Of a DNA stretch of 64,000 nucleotides, positions 38,125-50,600 are shown piece after piece. The stretch covers positions 30,668,199 to 30,732,198 of the forward strand of contig OZ026840.1 in assembly GCA_964023205.1 (NCBI GenBank). The letters are read 5' to 3'. The translations under genes and the position numbers were made by a program. Under the pieces are notes generated by a model. The model had not been told where the DNA came from. It searched no databases and saw only the letters and a program-made list of their open reading frames with translations. The first letter of the stretch is position 1; each line of letters starts with the position of its first letter. The DNA is from Lutraria lutraria (taxonomy: Eukaryota; Mollusca; Bivalvia; Venerida; Mactridae).

Positions 38125-38465
38125 GCTTCCCCCAAACCCACCTTAACCCAAAGTCCACCGTAACACAAAACCCACCGTAACCCAAAACCAACCATAACCC
38201 AAAACCAACCATAACCCAAAACCAACCATAACCCAAAACCAACCGTAATCCAAAACCCACCGTAACCCAAAGTTCAACATAACCCAAATACAACCGTAAC
38301 CAAAATCCCACCGTAACACAAAACCCACCGTAACCCAAAACCCACCATAACCTAAAATCCACCGTAATTCAAAACCCACCGTAACACAAACCCACCGTAA
38401 CACCCAAAACCAACCGTAACCCAAAAGTCAACCGTAACCCGAAACCTACAGTAACCCAAAACCCA
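38125..38465. repeat. 17-bp minisatellite in the LMX1 intron
   Basis: About 20 degenerate copies of AACCATAACCCAAAACC. It resembles telomere-like C-rich repeats but is not a TTAGGG array. Open minus-strand frames over it are repeat artefacts. Confidence 0.8.
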
Positions 38466-38559
38466 CCCGATACATATGAACATACAGAAATGGAGAACAA
38501 AGCACAGACTCCCGGGGGTATCGTATCGGGTTGAAGAATACGTTATCCTAAGGGGGGGG

Positions 38560-38740
38560 AGCAAAATATCAAAGTACTGAAAGTAATCTTGGAAACTGAA
38601 ATTACAGAGACGTGCACTGCAATGTGGAACGGGAACTAGTTTAACAATTGCATGGTGGATGTAGAAAAACGTAGTAATTTGGTCCGCATCTAAATTCATG
38701 CGCGACGAGCGAGTGACGGCTATGGAATAGACTGATACAA
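38560..38740 (-). repeat. Dispersed repeat, copy 2
   Basis: Minus strand shares TCACTCGCTCG...GCGCATGAATTT and TTGTTAAACTAGTTCC with 47930-48110, and part with 29540-29720. Confidence 0.55.
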
Positions 38741-41682
38741 GTATACTCGTGTAATATGCTAGTATAACCCATGATAGTATCGATAGTTATGTTGTCATAT
38801 GGACTGTACAAAGCAGTTTACCGCATCATATGTCTTAGACCTAGAACTAATAAAAACATTATTTATCACATGAAAAACCTTGTGATGTAGTCATTACATT
38901 TCATATAAACAACTGGTTGGAATTTTCAAACTTTTCTTAATCTCGGCCATCACAGTAAGGATAATCCTATCTCTAGGAACTTTATGAAAATCGTGGCTGA
39001 CACTTCAGTGTGAATTTCACGTGTCAGAAAATTGATTGCAATTAGTGACATTTGGAAGTACGCCCCGTACAGTGTTAAATTGCGAATACTTATGTGCCAA
39101 GCTATCTTTTTATAGTATCAATATTTTGCTGTATAAAAGTTCAACGCTTTTGATGATAATTATTTTATGTTCTTTCGAAGCAGTTCAAACAAATACTTGC
39201 TCTATGTAACGCCAAACGACAGACAAGAGCCGCCATTACAGTCCCGGGGAGAATATGAAGCAGTTCGGCAGTAAATTATTTACTTATCTCTGATTGGTCC
39301 AATAAATCAGCCGTTTATTCCCCATACTTGGATTTTGAAGTCATTTATGTACACATGTTTTACTATTTATCGATAACGTATTCTTTGTATAGAAAAACAT
39401 CAAAGATTGAGCCTTATTTACGAATGATTATTCTATTACTATTTAGAGTCGCGAATTTGTCAACGTTGAAGTCCAAGTACTCAAAATATCGATGGAAGTA
39501 GACAAACTACAAAGATTAAAGACCGTAGGAGTAACGTTGGCAAGAAAAAGAAATACGACTTGAAGTGACAGAAAATACCAAATGTTGATAACAGTTAAAG
39601 GCTTAAAAGCTTTTGAATTCAAAGGTAAATAGAAAAGAAGGCTTCGGGAGAATCTTCTGTTTGTCAGTCAATGTATGCATACATTCTTGAAAGCTTACAA
39701 AAGCGATCATTGCTCAGATTGAGTCCTAAACAAAAACATTATTTCTAAATATAGAAGATATATAGACACTCTTCACTGGGTCTATGAATTAAAGAGATTT
39801 ATCTGACCTTTCTAAAACGATACAGGAAAAAAATCAGACACAAACGTTCTGTGGGTGGGTGGGTTGTTTAAAGCCAGTCATTGTGTAATGATGCACACAG
39901 TCTTCAATCTCATCACAGTAAATTCGATGTAAACTTTGATAAGTGTCCGCCAAAGGAGAAGAACTCTATAAGGCTCTGTATTTTCGTTCATATTCATTCC
40001 TTATATACGGTATGGTTTTATTATGTACATGTGAATATTTGATGACTTGGAATAAATATTTATAAACTAAATTAAATAATGTACTGTTTGGTAATATTTG
40101 ACTGGAGCATACTTTTCAAAATATTTTTTTAGAAAATTCTTAAACGAAGTCGATTTTTAGGAATTCGTGTCAAGCTAGTCTTGGGTTCGAGGCGATTAAA
40201 ATTGAGATCGCTTGCTGAGATTAAATGTTAATCTCATTATCAACCTATTACAGACCACTGTAGACACGTACATGTACCAAGTGCGTAATTAAATTTCGAT
40301 TTATTTAGTTGCTTGAAAACTGCTTTAACACGTAAGTGTCTCATAATTTACCTGAGATTATTAAAAACACAAAGTTGAGATTTGAGCTGTAAGATTAATC
40401 TCATGATTAAAGACCTTGTACCTAGTATATATGTCACAAACAAATCTTTACCCACACTGCATGTGCTGTGTCATTTCAATTTGTCGCAGGTTTCCAAGAG
40501 AACAGAAAACTTGAAATCAAAACATAATTTAAAATATACAGAACTGAATAGAACAGTGCGACTAACAGGGGTATAAAACTGGATAGACCAGTGCCACTTA
40601 TAGGGGTATAGAATTGAATAGAACAGTGCTACTTAGAGGTGGATGATCGTTATAATGAGATTGTTGTAATATTAAAGTGGTCGCCAGGTGGGATGTTGCT
40701 GTATTTTATTTCATAAAGTACACATTCTATGACAAGTAGGAAGAGGTAAAATTTAAACGTTATCATCGGAGGATTGTTCGATCATGTACATGTAGGCTGT
40801 ATTGCTTGAGTTCTAAATGACTGTGTATTATAAATAGATGTCGTAGTGGTATGCTATTGTAGACGGACTTGTTTATCGGTCATGAAGTAAACTTTAAGTC
40901 CCTTGTAATAAAACATAGGAAAAGAGAACGTTTCATATCTGTCATAAACGTGTTGGCAAGCGCGACCTCGCGCGCCCCTCTCAGCGTGGGTAAAGTCGCC
41001 ACTGAGCCCAATAAATCCCATTTTTAAACTCTTAACAATAGGAAAAGATTTAAAGGTGTCATGTAAATACTAGTTGGCAAAATAAATGTAACGCCAACGA
41101 AAGCGTTCTGTTTTTACGCTTATTTATCAAATAAAATACATAATACTATCATCCACATTCATAAATTTATCACAAAGGCCCGGATTAAAACTATCAACGT
41201 GTTGGAAGAAGACAAATGATTCTTTGAGCGATGAGTTTATTTAACTTATTTTATATGTGTCGCTATAAACCGCACAGGCTTAAGAATTGAAAAAGAGAAA
41301 TTTGAATTGAAATATATAAATAGCCAATCTCACGAGGATTTTTGTACAAGTATACGTTTCGTAGGGCCAGAAAAGGGGCCATGTTTACGGCCATACTATC
41401 TATTGGGGGGCTTGATCCGAAACGTTTTAACGGCAAACTCTGAAGTACAAATTAAAATGTGGATGCATCGGGCCTCGTGATATCACAAAATGTATTTAGA
41501 AAAAAATGGAAAAGAAGAAAAATTGACCCACCTTCCTACCCTTATTTTTTGTAAAGATATCCCTAAAATATCAATGTCTGATTTTTATTCATTATAAAAT
41601 AAACCAATGAATAAATAATAAATAATTTGATGCAATATTTAATGAAAAAATACTATCAACATTTCACCGTTTATATGACATA

Positions 41683-42013
41683 CAAGGCCGGTTCGATTGG
41701 TCAAACAGAAGCGCTGCCAGAAGAGGCAGAGCTGTTCGATTAGTCGTCCTCAAATGTTAAAAGATCTTCTATCTATTCCGCCTGATGGTTAGAAGAGGTG
41801 GAAGAGATATTAGTCACATGACCAAACAACATTGTTTACAATGTCAGAGTGTGCATTAGTTTATCCACACGGTTTAAAGAATATTTCTTTGAGGGTTAGT
41901 TTTAGAAATATCTGACATTCAGATGCAGACATTTAAATTTCGGCTGCGATTTGAGTTCGATTGGGAATCTCTTCAGTCTCTTCTTACGAGAGTCCAATCG
42001 AACCGGCCTACAG
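41683..42013. mobile_element. MITE with GGCCGGTTCGATTGG ends
   Basis: About 330 bp bounded by AGGCCGGTTCGATTGG and its perfect complement CCAATCGAACCGGCCT. Non-coding. The exact target duplication is unclear. hAT-like or other; not resolved. Confidence 0.65.
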
Positions 42014-42541
42014 TCATGTAATTAGATAAGAACCAACTTTGATCTTCAATTCCATGACTCGACCATTTTTGTAAGAAAACTTTTCTTATAAATGTTAATA
42101 ATCACAAGAACACACTTTCTTTTTCGTGCGAGTATACTTATAAAATTATAAACTTTTTTTTCGTTTTCATTTTACCTTGCAATTAAAACCATTGATTTGT
42201 ATCTGTTGAAAATAATATATTTTTTCAAATTACCATAAAGTTCGCTTTCGTTCGTAATCTTAAGCGTTATCTGTTTTAGATGTAACCAGATGTCATAATG
42301 TTGAGGGTAATTAGTTTTTCATTTCTGTAGATGAAAGTGATTTTTTAAAACATTTCGCTATAAAAAAAAATATCGTAAATATACTATTTAGTTTTATAGC
42401 GCCGTGACAGTTAAAATATCAACACATTATCTAATAGTATTTTAATATATGCGCTGAAGAAACTAAGTCATATGTTATTTTACGACAACACACGACTGAC
42501 TGTTTTAATCTTTCACCCGTTTGAAACATTGTGATTACATG

Positions 42542-42772
42542 TACAGTAAAACTCCTGAATTCCGGACTCCCTGAAAACAGGACTCCCTAAAAACCGGACT
42601 CCCGGACTCCCTGAAAGCCAGAATTCTCTAAAAATCGGACGATTTTCCAAGTCCCACTTTTTCGGATTTTTTCTCAAAGCTCTATGAAAATCGAAATTCT
42701 TAGAAAACAAAATCACAGAAAACCGGACATTTGACCCAGTCCGGAATGGTCCGTTTTTGACGGGGTTTTACT
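42542..42772. mobile_element. MITE with TACAGTAAAACTCC ends
   Basis: Ends TACAGTAAAACTCC and GGGGTTTTACTATA, with many CCGGACT/GACTCCCTGAAA internal repeats. The layout recalls pogo/Tigger-derived MITEs with TA targets. Confidence 0.6.
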
Positions 42773-43052
42773 ATATATGGGTTTATTATATATAAATTAA
42801 TATTGTGCAGCCAATTCCATGTCCATGCTTGATGTAAAGGACAAGTTTACTAAAACAAAGACATACTACTGTGCCGACGGTTACTTAACCTAACAAATCT
42901 TCCTGAAATTTTACCTGTACTAACCTGGGCCAAGTTTCACAATTTCTATGTTTAGTGTATGAAAAAGGAGTTTTGAGACTTAATTTCTTCGTTAGACTCG
43001 CAATATTTTATGCTGGCATCTTTACCATGCTCTTTGTATATAAGGAAGGAAA

Positions 43053-43130
43053 TCGAGGGTTCAACGCAACACTGTCGTAAGTTGTTCTTATTTCAATATG
43101 AGTTACGACACTGTTGCGTTGAACCCTCGA
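43053..43130. other. Long near-perfect hairpin
   Basis: Two 28-bp arms (43053-43080 and 43103-43130) with one mismatch and a 22-nt loop. Arm phrase GGGTTCAACGCAACA. Either a foldback element or a small-RNA precursor. Confidence 0.6.
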
Positions 43131-43214
43131 AATGATAACATATGTGGTCAAAGACATAAGCTTTCTAAACACTAGTATCCATAATTGAGTTTTTTTTACT
43201 TAATTTTGTTCGTG

Positions 43215-43400
43215 AAACCGGGACCTGGTTCTCCACACGGAACTGTCCAACTCTTTATGTGAATGGTCAGAGGTGAAACACAAAATGATCTTAGACAAAA
43301 ATTCCTCAACCAAAATCATCACAGAGAACATAATTGTGCCACGTTCAGGATTCGAACTCATGAACCCAAGATATGTAGACTAAGTGGCGGGCAGACTAAC
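43215..43400 (-). mobile_element. Possible tRNA-like SINE fragment
   Basis: Contains the B-box complement GGATTCGAACTC and a downstream A-box-like complement (CTAAGTGGCGGGC). Divergent; low confidence. Confidence 0.35.
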
Positions 43401-43859
43401 AGTTGATTGTCAAATACAAATGTACACAAAAAGTACAGAATACAAAGTGATACAATTAAAATAACTAAAATGTACATAGATTTAATCATTTTGGCAAAAA
43501 ACTATTTTTCAAAAAAAAAATCCTTATTTTACGAGCGCATTTTTTTTCAGCTAAGATGCATAAAAGGAATATTTCTAATCCAACCGTTTAGTTTTGGAAC
43601 TTAGTCAAATTTGATAAAACTTATACAAAAACAAATACAGCCAAAACTATCAACGATTATGTATTAAAAGGCACTAAAGGCAATCTGTATTCATAAAACT
43701 TGAATTCGTAAAAAGAAAGGTATTTGAAGCAAGAAATCATTCCTGTATTTAGATTAAAACCTGCATCATTTATTATAGCTATTAGCATTCATTCATCCTC
43801 CGTTATACATTATAATATTTGTCTAAAGTATGTTACACCTTTAAAAATATGTAATTATG

Positions 43860-44008
43860 TTGTATTATTATAAGCAATATTGTATGTCATATTGACATTT
43901 TCTTTTTCCCTTTTGTTTCACGTGAATATTATTATATTTGTATTTATGCATACATTGTGACTATGTACTATTTGTACTTATCTAAATAAAGATATGTTCT
44001 GTTCTGTT
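43860..44008 (+). mobile_element. LINE 3' end with TTCTG tail
   Basis: Ends AAATAAAGATATGTTCTGTTCTGTTC, like the 3' end of the Polinton-interrupted LINE at 21543. Only the tail survives. Confidence 0.55.
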
Positions 44009-47000
44009 CATAATACTATTTTGCCAGACTAAGATTCGAATTTTAATGTTTACCAGTTTGTCCTTTTATTCATCCATTTGGCTATAACGCCATTTTTTCA
44101 ACACTTTTTTTTCAGTTATATACAGCGGCCGATTCACCTTACAAGTTTTCATGGACGGTGGACTAAATTTGTTTGCAATAAAGTTATTTGTTGTTGTTGT
44201 TGTTAACTAACCAGTACTACAAGGAACCGACAACTTCTCTACACGTGGAGAAAAATCGACAGTGTTGTTACAAACACTAGACCACGGTCGTGGCCCTAGT
44301 TTTTATCCCAAACACAAGCATCGAAGGCAAAAACACTTCAATAAAATCTGCAACGCAATATACCTAACATGGTAAGCGTTGGAAAGACTTCCATTACCGG
44401 AAAAAACGGGAGTGAGTTTGCTTTTATTTTTAAAATAGGTGTCACTTTTTTCTGCTGACATCATTATTTGGGACTAAGTTCGGCTCGATCAGGTAAAAAC
44501 CTAGACGACTCACACAGACATTGGCAGCAATGAGAACGGTGTATCTGTCATAAACATGGCCTGTCATAAGTAACTGTTACAGATTTTTAAATCATCTCCT
44601 CCAGTACTGAATACAAAAGAAATTCGTCGACTTTGTCCAGCGACCGGCGTACGGAAATAATAAAATGAAATTTAATAAAGTGTCGGTGAATAGGACGTAC
44701 GGGCCAGTTACGGAATGTCGCGCTTTTAGCTTCAATACCTTGATACCGTACCGTTCCGCGATTGATAAATGGCAAGCGGAAAGAAGCAATGCATGACACC
44801 GCAAATATGTCCAATTTATCAGAGTTTATGAAAGTTTTTTTTCCAACAAACACTGAGATAGAATTCCATGTGTGTGGTTTAAAATAGATGATGCGCTTCA
44901 TTATTGCATGTTTAAAAATTAATTTCAATTTGTAAAAAAGTGTCATTATGTCCGTCCCATTCAGTAACTACGTCTATAAGGTCTACAGAAATGGCCGAAA
45001 AATCTACTTTTCTATTCGCTCAAAAATAATCAAAATTTAGCCGAAAAGACAACTATTTAATTGGATAGAGAGCCTTAAAATAATTGTATTGAACTGCGTT
45101 GTTTTGTAGTTTGCTACGCTTAATTAAAATTACATGATTTGCGTTTATTGGTTTTTGAATACTCAACATATCACTCAAATCACTTACGTTTTTGTCAAAA
45201 GCATCCAACTCATTATATTCATTTTTTACATCAGTTTATGACCCTTTCCCAAGCTCAAATCATCAAATTCATCAGTCATGTCTTCCCCGCACTTCCATCA
45301 ACATAAAAATTAATTTTTAATGCGATTATCATGTGAGCGACGTTTTGGATAATTTCAGAATTTTTTTTGTGTGTTCCGTCTTGTTGTTTATTATTTGTTC
45401 ACATTTCGACATTTTTTACGGCAAACTAGAAATGTTTCTTGAAATGTTTTGAAGAAATCTTAACATTACATTGAAAGCGTAATTATATACATGTAATAAG
45501 GCTATGCAGACACCAGTAGATACTTCGACCAATACAAGACAGTGGTCGCGTAAACGTGATATCAAATATAGTCGGAGAAATAACTGGGCCCTTAAAAAAA
45601 CATTGGCGCCCCAAAAAAAAAATTTGTGTCATCGAAAATCAATTAAATACCTATAGATGCATACAATTAGAGCAGATGAAAAAGCCCTTAGAATTAGATT
45701 TATTTATATTTATATTTATTTCGGCATAGGAGACACATAATGGTTTACAACATACATAAATAAATAGTTACATACAACATATACTTAACATAAAAAGTAA
45801 CTAAAACAAAGTTGCATATAGCATAAACAAATTATATATAAAAAATTATACCAAATGCCAGTAATTTAATATAAGAATCATTACATACTTCCTTATACTA
45901 AGGATTACACAAAAAATTATCAGCTCTTATTTTTATCATGGTCCTTGATATTGCTTTAGAATAAAGACATCTTCTGGTGGAGTCCACATGTTAGAGAATT
46001 GACTTAGTATACTCATGGTGTAAATAGCCAGCGTGATACTGTAAATACAATACTTTTTTAGAACAATCCAAAATGGCCAACTATTAACCTAATAACTAAA
46101 TCGCCATTTTCTTTTAACAGAAAGAACATAATTTTATTCCAGGTATACATTTGTACATACTAGTTTTGTTTATTTATTGTTTATTGTTGTTTTGGCGCAT
46201 CGACAACTGATGGTCATGTAGCGCGCATTTAGACAAAAGGGTAAGTGTATTGTATAAGTACTTTGTAGTTATATAACACAGAAAAAAGCACACACATATA
46301 TGTATATATCACAAATATATATACATACGAGTACATGCAATTTTGTTTAAATGTTCGACATCCTTCAATTACCGGAGGTGGGAAATTCGCAAAATTGGTT
46401 TTCCGTTTTTAATCAAAATATTCCTTAATGGCAAATATTTTAGACAACAAAAATATTAATAAAACTTTGAAATCAGAACAAAATGTTTGAAAATAAATAC
46501 AACTTATTAGCAACACTATGCAAAGGTGTTTATTTTCAAAACATGGACTGTAAATAGGCCCCTCTATGCCGACATGCAACCAAATCAAGACTTACTAAAA
46601 CGTTTGATCAGTCAAATTTGACAAGTGGGTAATGTGCCCAATGAAGCGACTAAAAGGCATTAATTAAATTTATTACATAACTTTACTAAAAACTATTTAT
46701 TTTTCCTGTCAGTATTTAGATTCGGTTAATTGATAAAAGAACCTTCGTCTAGAGCGTAAATCTTCGTTATCGCAATGGCTCATTTTCCACCGAATTAAAC
46801 TTATTCTTAAATTACCCCCAATCACCCACAATCCATTACAGCGTACGTCGACGTGATCGGTGTTCAATTTGATAATTGATATATTTCAGTTTTATCGCCC
46901 GCGACTATTTGTACATTTTACTAAATTATGGATGTTTTCCTTTGTGGATATATAAAAGGATAAAGACAAATCATAATATGCTGCTACCTGGTGATGGAAA

Positions 47001-47056
47001 CTTTACCTCAGTATGATGAAATTAAATAGGTCTACAAAAATATTGTTAATATAAAT
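44009..47056. other. LMX1 intron, mid portion
   Basis: Repeat debris without exons: a degenerate element at 44090-44260 sharing ACAAGTTTTCATGGAC with 58880-58910, a probable LINE tail on the minus strand (45690-45960), and AT-rich unique DNA. Confidence 0.4.
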
Positions 47057-47650
47057 ACGGTATAGCATGGACAATTCGGTATAGCATGGACAATTCGGTA
47101 TAGCATGGACAATACGGTATAGCATGGACAATTCGGTATAGCATGGACAATTCGGTATAGCATGGACAATTCGGTATAGCATGGACAATACGGTATAGCA
47201 TGGACAATACGGTATAGCATGGACAATTCGGTATAGCATGGACAATTCGGTATAGCATGGACAATTCGGTATAGCATGGACAATTCGGTATAGCATGGAC
47301 AATTCGGTATAGCATGGACAATACGGTATAGCATGGACAATACGGTATAGCATGGACAATTCGGTATAGCATGGACAATACGGTATAGCATGGACAATTC
47401 GGTATAGCATGGACAATTCGGTATAGCATGGACAATTCGGTATAGCATGGACAATTCGGTATAGCATGGACAATACGGTATAGCATGGACAATACGGTAT
47501 AGCATGGACAATTCGGTATAGCATGGACAATTCGGTATAGCATGGACAATTTTGTATAGCATGGACAATTCGGTATAGCATGGACAATTCGGTATAGCAT
47601 GGACAATTCGGTATAGCATGGACAATTCGGTATAGCATGGACAATTCGGT
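47057..47650. repeat. 19-bp satellite array
   Basis: About 31 copies of GGTATAGCATGGACAATTC with almost no variation except T or A at one position (AATTC or AATAC) and one TTTGT variant. Because 19 is not a multiple of 3, all three minus frames stay open; these are not genes. Confidence 0.95.
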
Positions 47651-47655
47651 AAAAA

Positions 47656-50600
47656 AACTCATTTTGTGACCATTTCGGCATTAATACCATCTTCTAATAA
47701 AGACCACTAATTGTTCAGACCGATACTTAATACTTACTCTTTAAATTATCGTAACAATAAAAACATGTCAATATTAGAACTGATTGTTTGTCTCAAAAGT
47801 AATCTAAATATCGAGTTTTACTGTACATGTATATCAATATTAAACGATCTGACCACCGTAGCTTTTAATAATAATAATTTTTTTTTTTTTATAGAAATGC
47901 GTCCTTTCAGAAACTGAGCGGTAGTTCAGCTTTACATAGCTATCACTCGCTCGGCGCGCATGAATTTCGATGCGGACTAATTACTGCGTTTTTCCGCTAT
48001 GTAATTGTTAAACTAGTATCTGTTCCATATTGTTGAATTGCATGTCTATGTAAGTTCAGTTCCTATTAGTATTTTCAGTACTTTGATTAGAAATACTATT
48101 CAATATCAGGTTAACATTTTGTTTATCTAAATATCTATCTATGAATTTAACTGTTCGTATCACGCTTTGCTAGGAGTATTAAACTAGAAGTATATGCTGT
48201 ATACTCGCTACCCCCATATGTCATTGCGGAAGAATACAATAACGACACGGCTGAAGAACTATGTATACTTGAGAGTTTATTTGTACTTTATTATGAGTTA
48301 ACAAATTTCAACTTTACAATGAAGTTAATAACAATAAAGTCATATTTATCTCCATTTCTCGCTTCGATGAAAACAGATGTTTAAAAATACGAAGTCATTT
48401 TCTCAAAGGAAAGAAAACATCAAAAAATATTCACATGTTATTTTTGTAGGATATTCAACCTTAAACTTGAATTTTAATGTAATAATACTACTACTCAACT
48501 TGTAGATCTCTCTGTGAATATAGCCATTTAATTGGTCAATTTTTGGAAAGAAATTCAAAGCAAACCAATCATGAGCCCGGACTCATTTAACATGGTTTGA
48601 TCTCAAATTTGATTATTTTTTAACGACATTTTTTTTTAAGAATTGAACAGGTAATCTACATTGCGACAAATTGCGACATGTCTTTTTCTAACATTAATGT
48701 TGGTTTCACAAACATCCAAACCTCCATGACGGTGAAAATATGCGAAACGTTTGTAGCATGGGTAAGACAGTCATTTTCAAATGACTAATTTAATGTTTGT
48801 TAATACATGTATATATTTCAACTCATCGCTAATATCATATGATGTAATATATATATATTTACTCATATTATGATGAAAGTGTGGATCGCGATGTAAATAT
48901 TGATATATTTTCGATGAAAAAAATACGTTATCACAGAGCACATTACGCTCAGAATATTTTTGAAAAACTGTTATAAAATATGGAGATACATGTAACGTTA
49001 TTAACGTTTACTTCGCGGTCGCAAAAGTCTACATTCCCTATAAATTGTATATCGTCACTGAGTGTCCCACACATTAAAATAAACCATAAAAGGGGCGGGA
49101 CTGTTGAGCATTTTTATCAGTTTGTATTTTTTACAACTTCGATAATTCACTTTCGATTTTTTACAAAAAGCACTAAACGGGTAATTACCTTCTTTATCGC
49201 GATTATCTTGCGATAATTTAGCGCGATATTTGCGTACAATTTTCAACTGATCAAAGCGTTTAGTCGAACTGTCAAGGATCATAAACTACAATTTTACGGC
49301 AATAAAGCATAAGTGTAGAACTAAAAATCGAAAGGATTTTTTACTCGTTTCCGACACAAACCACCATAGAAGTTACAAACAAAAGGCAACGATGCAAGAA
49401 CCACGTTCTTTATTATATCATGCTATAAATTATATTTGTAAATCCATTACACAGTGAGAAATAAAATAAAAAAGAAAGTTTTTACACACCAAAATGTACA
49501 TCAAAACTACGAGCAAGTCATAATGGGTGCATTTACGCATTTCTCTGAATTATACGCTACCATTAAATTGCTGCATGCGTTTTAATTGTAGTTCAAAATA
49601 CACGTGACAATGATTATTGACATTTTTAATAGCATATGCAAGTATGCACGGAAGAAGTAAAATGCGACAGCCTCTCTTTATTGCTCAATTATCAAAAATT
49701 TCGAAAATAGTCAAATGGGTATTTATATATTGTATAACCTTTGGAAAATGTTCATGGACATCTTCTGGATATATAATTATTATCTTCTGGTCATGTTATG
49801 GACATATGTGCGTTATATCAAATGGCTGAACACTCTATCTAAGATGGTTGTTTAATATTTACAAATTGACAGATACTCCAAAAATAGTTGACTTTTGGCA
49901 AGTAATTTGTCCAAAAGTACTCAATGACAATTCGGGCCCGCAGATTGTAATCATTATGACGTAATGGTAACAATTGTATTGACCAATGATTGACAAGCAT
50001 TACTGGTCGCCATTAGTAACACCGTGTCACTGAGACCAACGGAGAATAGTTTAATCCTTTCGACGAGGAGTGGACTAACTTTCGCCTGTAATGTCGTTTG
50101 TTTACTTTCAATTATTTTGCACTTATTTCTGCCGCGTAATTCCGCGGCGACATACGCCATGATGCGGCCATCTGTTCATTCGCCGAGTATTCTAGCGTTG
50201 TCATAGTGATACACGGAACTACTTTTTCCGAGATAGAAATTGAGACTGCATGATTACAATTATGCAATAACAAATTCTCGATTATTACAAACTAAACAAG
50301 ATTAATGTTATTTTGATTTCCAGGGTTTGCAGTCGCCGATATTTCCCGCTTTATCTTCCGATAAAATTGATTCGATGAAATCGAAAGCTTTGTTCTGTTT
50401 GTTCCGTAAGTTTTTCATAATTCTCATATTCCGCTATAAATTAATTTCACAAAATGATATCAGCAACCACAAAGCCCTGTACTCACAGACGAAGACGAAC
50501 AGGAAAAAATTACGTCACTAACAAAATGATCTTTCGCGACGCCCTCATACCACTGATTGACCGGCTGAAAAATATTCATACGTCAAACCAGATGGGGGGG

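Larger units (their letters stand above)
35195..41682. other. LMX1 intron, 3' portion
   Basis: Part of the 24-kb intron between the LIM exons. It holds a LINE-like tail (about 35425-35600, minus), a SINE (37862-38035), a 17-bp minisatellite (38125-38465), a dispersed repeat (38560-38740) and a 35-bp triplicate (about 40535-40640). No exon is recognised. Some non-repetitive stretches (for example 35990-36240) could be conserved regulatory DNA. Confidence 0.4.

Noticed and set aside
38143..38699. Frames rich in FWVTVGF repeats
   Set aside because: Artefact of the 17-bp minisatellite and a dispersed repeat.
47003..47690. Three overlapping minus-strand frames of about 200 codons
   Set aside because: They are translations of a 19-bp satellite in all three phases; no start context, homology or splice signal.
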